Of a DNA stretch of 50,796 nucleotides, positions 46,768-50,796 are shown piece by piece. A model generated the notes under the pieces. The model had not been told where the DNA came from. It was given only the letters and a program-made list of their open reading frames with translations, and did not search any database. Positions within the stretch are counted from its first letter, which is position 1. Each line of letters begins with the position of its first letter. This DNA comes from a gamma proteobacterium symbiont of Ctena orbiculata (GTDB lineage Bacteria; Pseudomonadota; Gammaproteobacteria; Chromatiales; Chromatiaceae), in contig QBVC01000038.1 of the NCBI GenBank assembly GCA_003058495.1, positions 1 to 50,796 on the forward strand, read 5' to 3'. Made by a program: the position numbers and the translations under genes.

Positions 46768-47658
46768 ATGACCAACCAGCAAAATCCCGGCGCACGTTTT
46801 CGCGCCGCCATTGAACAGGAGAAGCCACTGCAGTGCGTCGGCGCCATCAATGCCTATCATGCCAGGCTGGCCGATGCGTCGGGTTTCAAATCCCTCTACA
46901 TCTCCGGTGGCGGTGTCGCTGCCGGTTCCTGCGGCATCCCCGATCTGGGGATTACAACCATGGAGGATGTGCTCACCGATCTGCGCCGGATCACGGATGT
47001 CACCGAACTGCCTGTCTTGGTCGATATCGATACCGGATGGGGCGGGGCCTTCAATATTGCACGCACCATACGCAACATGAACAAGTTTGGTGCGGCAGCG
47101 GTACATATCGAAGACCAGGTTCAGCAGAAGCGCTGCGGCCACCGCCCCAACAAGGCGATCGTCGGGGAGGATGAAATGGTGGACCGTATCAAGGCCGCGG
47201 TCGATGCCAAACTGGATGACGACTTCGTGGTAATGGCACGTACCGATGCCCTTGCGGTGGAGGGTATGCAGTCCGCCATCGACAGGGCATGCGCCTGTGT
47301 TGAGGCCGGCGCCGATATGATCTTTCCGGAGGCGATGACGGAGCTCGACCAATACCGGGAGTTCGTCGCCGCGGTGAAGGTTCCGGTACTCGCCAACATC
47401 ACCGAGTTCGGTTCGACCCCGCTCTACACGACCGGGCAGCTGGCGTCGGCGGGGGTGAGCATCGCCCTCTATCCCCTCAGCGCTTTCCGCGCCGCCAACG
47501 CTGCAGCCCTGAATGTCTACCAGGCCCTGCGTCGCGACGGTACCCAGCAGGGCGTCGTAGATACCATGCAGAGCCGGTCCGATCTTTACGACTACCTTGG
47601 TTACCACGATTTCGAACAAAAGCTGGACCAGTTGTTTGTCTCAGAGGAGACGGCGTAG
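46768..47658 (+). CDS. prpB: 2-methylisocitrate lyase
   Basis: 296 residues. Splits 2-methylisocitrate into pyruvate and succinate, the last step of the methylcitrate cycle. The active-site signature KRCGHRP with catalytic C123 is intact. Mg-binding and family blocks [27 protein letters not shown] and HIEDQV are present, matching PrpB rather than isocitrate lyase. GAGG lies about 8 bases before the ATG. Downstream is a 316-base gap with a repeat element before prpC. Confidence 0.97.
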   Translation: MTNQQNPGARFRAAIEQEKPLQCVGAINAYHARLADASGFKSLYISGGGVAAGSCGIPDLGITTMEDVLTDLRRITDVTELPVLVDIDTGWGGAFNIARTIRNMNKFGAAAVHIEDQVQQKRCGHRPNKAIVGEDEMVDRIKAAVDAKLDDDFVVMARTDALAVEGMQSAIDRACACVEAGADMIFPEAMTELDQYREFVAAVKVPVLANITEFGSTPLYTTGQLASAGVSIALYPLSAFRAANAAALNVYQALRRDGTQQGVVDTMQSRSDLYDYLGYHDFEQKLDQLFVSEETA

Positions 47659-47670
47659 GTTGAATGAACA

Positions 47671-47912
47671 GTCCGCAAATGATCGCGAATAAACGCTGAT
47701 GATTAGGGCGAATCTGACTAATCCGTCATTCCGGCCAATACCGGAGAAGTGGCGCAGGGATGCACCGTTTACGGACCTAAGGATGGAATCTATGTGCTTG
47801 ATTTTCCGGGATCCCGGCATGCGCCGGGATGACGAAGAGCGAATTAATCAGGGGCTCCATAGATTTAACTGTGATCAAAACATTTTGTTCTTATTTGCGT
47901 TCATTTGCGGAC
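47671..47912. repeat. Inverted-repeat element C
   Basis: The left arm begins gtccgcaaatgatcgcgaat (47671). The right arm (47893-47912) is atttgcgttcatttgcggac. With the preceding aaca, the left arm matches element A at 28 of 30 bases. The interior contains a different palindromic element (47724-47834). Confidence 0.85.
47724..47834. repeat. Nested inverted repeat with cgtcattccggc ends
   Basis: cgtcattccggc (47724-47735) and gccgggatgacg (47823-47834) pair at 11 of 12 positions. A further internal hairpin, ccggca-tgcgccgg, lies near the right end. It looks like a separate small mobile repeat inserted into element C. Confidence 0.7.
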
Positions 47913-47974
47913 ATTTTCATAAGCAGAATTAGTAACGAATCATCCAATTACCATCGCGTCAGAGGAGGTTTCCC

Positions 47975-49129
47975 ATGAGCGAACCCACCCAAATACTGCC
48001 CAAGGCGAAGAAGTCGGTCGCCCTCTCCGGCACCGCCGCCGGAAACACCGCCATCTGTACCGTCGGCCGCACCGGCAATGACCTGCACTACCGCGGTTAC
48101 GACATTCTCGATTTCTCCGAGACCGCCGAGTTCGAGGAGATTGCCTATCTGCTGATCCACGGCAGCCTGCCAACCAAGGCTGAGCTCGCCGCCTACAAGG
48201 CCAGGTTGAAGTCGTTGCGCGGCCTGCCCCTGGCAGTGAAGCAGGCGCTGGAGGCGATCCCGGCATCCGCCCACCCGATGGACGTGATGCGTACCGCCTG
48301 CTCGGTGATGGGCAGCTGTGTGCCGGAAAAGGAGAGCCATCCCGCCTCCGAGGCCCGTGACATCATCGACCGGTTGATGGCCAGTTTCGGCTCCGCCCTG
48401 CTCTACTGGTACCACTACGCCTTCAACGGCAAGCGCATCGACGTGGAGACCGACGATGACTCCATCGGCGGCCACTTCCTCCACCTGCTCCACGGAGAGA
48501 AACCGAAAGAATCCTGGGTGCGCGCCATGCATACCTCCCTGGTACTCTACGCCGAGCATGAGTTCAATGCCTCCACCTTCACCGCCCGTGTGGTGGCCGG
48601 GACCAACTCCGACATGTACTCCGCCATCACCGCCGCCATCGGCGCCCTGCGCGGACCCAAGCATGGCGGCGCCAACGAAGAGGCCTTCCGCATCCAGAGC
48701 CGTTACCACACCGCCGACGAGGCGGATGCCGACATCCGCGAGCGGGTTGGACGCAAGGAGATCGTGATCGGTTTCGGCCACCCGGTCTATACCGTGGGCG
48801 ATCCCCGCAACGAGGTGATCAAGCGGGTCGCCAAGGAGCTCTCCGAAGAGGCCGGCAACATGACCATGTTCAACGTCGCCGACCGCCTGGAATCGGTGAT
48901 GTGGGAGATCAAGAAGATGTTCCCCAACCTGGACTGGTTCTCCGCCGTCTCCTACAACCAGATGGGCGTGCCCACCGACATGTTCACCCCGTTGTTCGTT
49001 ATATCCCGTGTCTCTGGTTGGGGCGCCCATGTGATTGAGCAACGGGAAGACGGGAAAATTATACGGCCGTCTGCGAACTATACAGGACCGGAGAATCGTG
49101 ACTATGTGCCGATTGACGAAAGAGGCTGA
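47975..49129 (+). CDS. prpC: 2-methylcitrate synthase
   Basis: 384 residues. Condenses propionyl-CoA with oxaloacetate. Citrate-synthase catalytic residues are visible: H230 in [10 protein letters not shown]269 in [14 protein letters not shown] and D320 in NLDWFSAV. The short length and [10 protein letters not shown] opening fit the PrpC/type II class. AGGAGG lies 7 bases before the ATG. The C-terminal APPROX. 25 residues ([21 protein letters not shown] end) are standard for the family. Confidence 0.95.
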   Translation: MSEPTQILPKAKKSVALSGTAAGNTAICTVGRTGNDLHYRGYDILDFSETAEFEEIAYLLIHGSLPTKAELAAYKARLKSLRGLPLAVKQALEAIPASAHPMDVMRTACSVMGSCVPEKESHPASEARDIIDRLMASFGSALLYWYHYAFNGKRIDVETDDDSIGGHFLHLLHGEKPKESWVRAMHTSLVLYAEHEFNASTFTARVVAGTNSDMYSAITAAIGALRGPKHGGANEEAFRIQSRYHTADEADADIRERVGRKEIVIGFGHPVYTVGDPRNEVIKRVAKELSEEAGNMTMFNVADRLESVMWEIKKMFPNLDWFSAVSYNQMGVPTDMFTPLFVISRVSGWGAHVIEQREDGKIIRPSANYTGPENRDYVPIDERG

Positions 49130-49457
49130 AGATTTAGTTTTGAGTTTTTAGTGATGCGTTTTGAGTCGGGGTGAGCGCTTTGCGCTGGTTGTTTTAGCCC
49201 CCCTCTCCCTGGCCCTCTCCCGCGAGGGGAGAGGGAATGCATTGATCAGAGATGTTGATAAAACGGAAAGTTTATTACTTCGACCTAACCAGAAGCTTTC
49301 GACGAACTTGGCGAGAACGTCCCCTCTCCCCTCGCGGGAGAGGGCCAGGGAGAGGGGGACACCAAAAACCATGAGCATAGCGAACACCCCCACTCAAAAC
49401 TAAAAACTCACAACTCAAAACGAATTTCATCCCGCCATCGCAGCGAACGAGAACTCC
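49130..49457. other. 328-base prpC-acnD gap
   Basis: No gene. It consists almost wholly of one large imperfect palindrome (49136-49422). No promoter or operator was identified. Confidence 0.6.
49199..49358. repeat. Perfect 37-bp inverted repeat with 86-base spacer
   Basis: Arms 49199-49235 and 49322-49358 are exact reverse complements (ccctctccctggccctctcc inside). Each arm is itself a hairpin (ccctctcc / ggagaggg). Outer sequences continue the symmetry imperfectly, with gttttgag words at 49136-49170 and ctcaaaac words at 49391-49420. The structure resembles a small non-autonomous element. Similar ccctctccctggccctctcc repeats are common in proteobacterial genomes (recollection). Confidence 0.9.
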
Positions 49458-50796
49458 ATGAACACCCAATTCAGAAAACGACTCCCAGATAGTGACCTGG
49501 ACTACTTCGACACCCGTGAGGCGGTAGAAGCAATCCAACCCGGCGCCTACACTAAACTCCCCTACACATCCCGGGTGCTGGCGGAGCAGCTGGTACGCCG
49601 TTGCGAACCCGGCCTGTTGACCGATGCCCTGAAACAGCTCATCGAGCGCAAGCGGGATCTCGACTTTCCCTGGTACCCTGCGCGGGTGGTCTGCCACGAC
49701 ATCCTGGGCCAGACAGCCCTGGTGGACCTGGCCGGGCTGCGTGACGCCATCGCCGACAGGGGGGGTGATCCGGCGAAGGTGAATCCGGTGGTGCCGACCC
49801 AGCTCATCGTCGATCACTCCCTGGCGGTGGAGCACGCCGGTTTCGAGGATGACGCCTTTGATAAGAACCGGGCCATCGAAGACCGCCGCAATGCCGACCG
49901 CTTCCATTTCATCGAATGGACCAAGACCGCCTTCGACAACGTGGATGTGATCCCCGCCGGTAACGGCATCATGCACCAGATCAACCTGGAGAAGATGTCG
50001 CCGGTGATCCAGTCCAGGAACGGCGTTGCCTTTCCCGACACCTGCGTCGGTACCGACAGCCACACCCCCCACATCGACGCCCTGGGTGTGATCGCCATCG
50101 GCGTCGGCGGCCTGGAGGCGGAGACCGTGATGCTCGGCCGCCCCACCATGATGCGGCTGCCGGAGATCGTCGGTGTAAGGCTCACCGGTAGGCGCAGACC
50201 CGGCATCACCGCCACCGACATCGTGCTGGCCCTGACCGAGTTCCTGCGCCGACAGCGGGTGGTTTCCGCCTATCTCGAGTTCTTCGGCGAGGGTGCCGAG
50301 AGCCTGACCCTCGGCGATCGGGCGACCATTGCCAACATGACCCCGGAGTTCGGCGCCTCCGCCGGGCTCTTCTATATCGACCGTCAGACAATCGACTATC
50401 TAAAGCTCACCGGCCGCACGCCGGAGCAGGTCGAGCTGGTGGAGAACTACGCCAAGACCACAGGCCTCTGGGCAGATGATCTGAAGAGTGCCGAGTATGA
50501 GCGGGTACTGGAGTTCGATCTCTCCCGGGTGGACCGCACCATGGCGGGTCCCTCCAATCCCCACCGCCGCCTGCCCACCTCGGCCCTGGCCGAGCACGGC
50601 ATCGCAGGCGCCTGGGAGGAGAGGCCGGGCGAGATGCCAGACGGCGCGGTGATCATCGCCGCCATCACCAGCTGCACCAACACCTCCAACCCGCGCAATC
50701 TGGTGGCCGCCGGGCTGCTGGCGCGTAAGGCCAACCAACTGGGGCTGGTGCGCAGGCCCTGGGTCAAGTCCTCCTTCGCCCCCGGCTCCAAGGTGG
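49458..50796 (+). CDS. acnD: Fe/S-dependent 2-methylcitrate dehydratase, 3'-truncated
   Basis: 446 codons are visible and the frame is open at the window end; the full family protein is about 860 residues. The aconitase fold is evident: PARVVCHDILGQTALVDLAG, VDHSLAVEH, PAGNGIMHQINLE, DTCVGTDSHTPHIDALG and the first 4Fe-4S Cys, C406, in ITSCTNTSNPRN. The order prpB-prpC-acnD and the start MNTQFRKRLPDSDLDYFDTREA indicate AcnD rather than AcnA. AcnD with PrpF dehydrates 2-methylcitrate in place of PrpD; prpF is expected just beyond the window. A GAGA stretch precedes the ATG at a reasonable distance. Confidence 0.95.
   Translation, partial: MNTQFRKRLPDSDLDYFDTREAVEAIQPGAYTKLPYTSRVLAEQLVRRCEPGLLTDALKQLIERKRDLDFPWYPARVVCHDILGQTALVDLAGLRDAIADRGGDPAKVNPVVPTQLIVDHSLAVEHAGFEDDAFDKNRAIEDRRNADRFHFIEWTKTAFDNVDVIPAGNGIMHQINLEKMSPVIQSRNGVAFPDTCVGTDSHTPHIDALGVIAIGVGGLEAETVMLGRPTMMRLPEIVGVRLTGRRRPGITATDIVLALTEFLRRQRVVSAYLEFFGEGAESLTLGDRATIANMTPEFGASAGLFYIDRQTIDYLKLTGRTPEQVELVENYAKTTGLWADDLKSAEYERVLEFDLSRVDRTMAGPSNPHRRLPTSALAEHGIAGAWEERPGEMPDGAVIIAAITSCTNTSNPRNLVAAGLLARKANQLGLVRRPWVKSSFAPGSKV

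Larger units (their letters stand above)
47659..47974. other. 316-base prpB-prpC gap
   Basis: No gene. It is almost filled by repeat element C with a second inverted repeat nested inside. No TGTCGACA operator or clear terminator is seen. Confidence 0.6.

Overview
The window reads as chromosomal DNA of a moderately GC-rich gammaproteobacterium. Two gene orders point there: maf-rng-yhdP-tldD-pmbA and lptD-surA-pdxA. RhlB, RNase G, NudE, YrfG and RlmH also resemble their gammaproteobacterial relatives closely. A free-living or symbiotic marine Chromatiales-like organism would fit (c-di-GMP enzymes, DUF839 protein, voltage-gated channel, methylcitrate cycle), but that placement is inference.

Bases 1-10026 hold the 3' end of a giant cadherin-like tandem-repeat protein, translationally coupled to a membrane GGDEF-GGDEF-EAL protein. 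An ApbE lipoprotein, bioA, a double-CDGSH iron-sulfur protein and a GAF-GGDEF cyclase follow. Bases 10254-19261 hold an acyltransferase, a tandem-thioredoxin secreted protein, two unrecognised secreted proteins, the nudE-cysQ pair opposite yrfG, a DUF839/PhoX-like protein, a single-domain voltage-gated cation channel and a YkgJ-type cysteine-cluster protein coupled to rhlB.

Bases 21090-31508 form a long plus-strand housekeeping run: rlmH-maf-rng-yhdP-nitrilase-tldD-pmbA. Bases 31815-36399 carry the minus-strand outer-membrane biogenesis operon lptD-surA-pdxA. A membrane-fusion protein and RND pump diverge from it, followed by amgK without an adjacent murU, and by a porin with its own promoter and terminator.

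Bases 43844-50796 are a propionate catabolism locus: prpE, a GntR-family regulator, prpB, prpC and acnD (cut by the window end). Together they activate propionate and run the methylcitrate cycle. Two promoters, before prpE and before gntR, share one design: a TGTCGACA palindrome overlapping the -35 box and a second one 63-64 bp downstream. This is the best regulatory find in the window. The gaps gntR-prpB, prpB-prpC and prpC-acnD all contain palindromic repeat elements. One of these families (arms built of cgcaaatgaacg-type units) also lies between rhlB and rlmH and, degenerate, after pmbA.

No rRNA, tRNA, CRISPR array, insertion-sequence transposase or phage gene was seen. No wholly new system can be claimed. 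The strongest candidates for follow-up are the repeat-protein/c-di-GMP pair, the channel with a calcium-like filter and the twin-operator prp switch.
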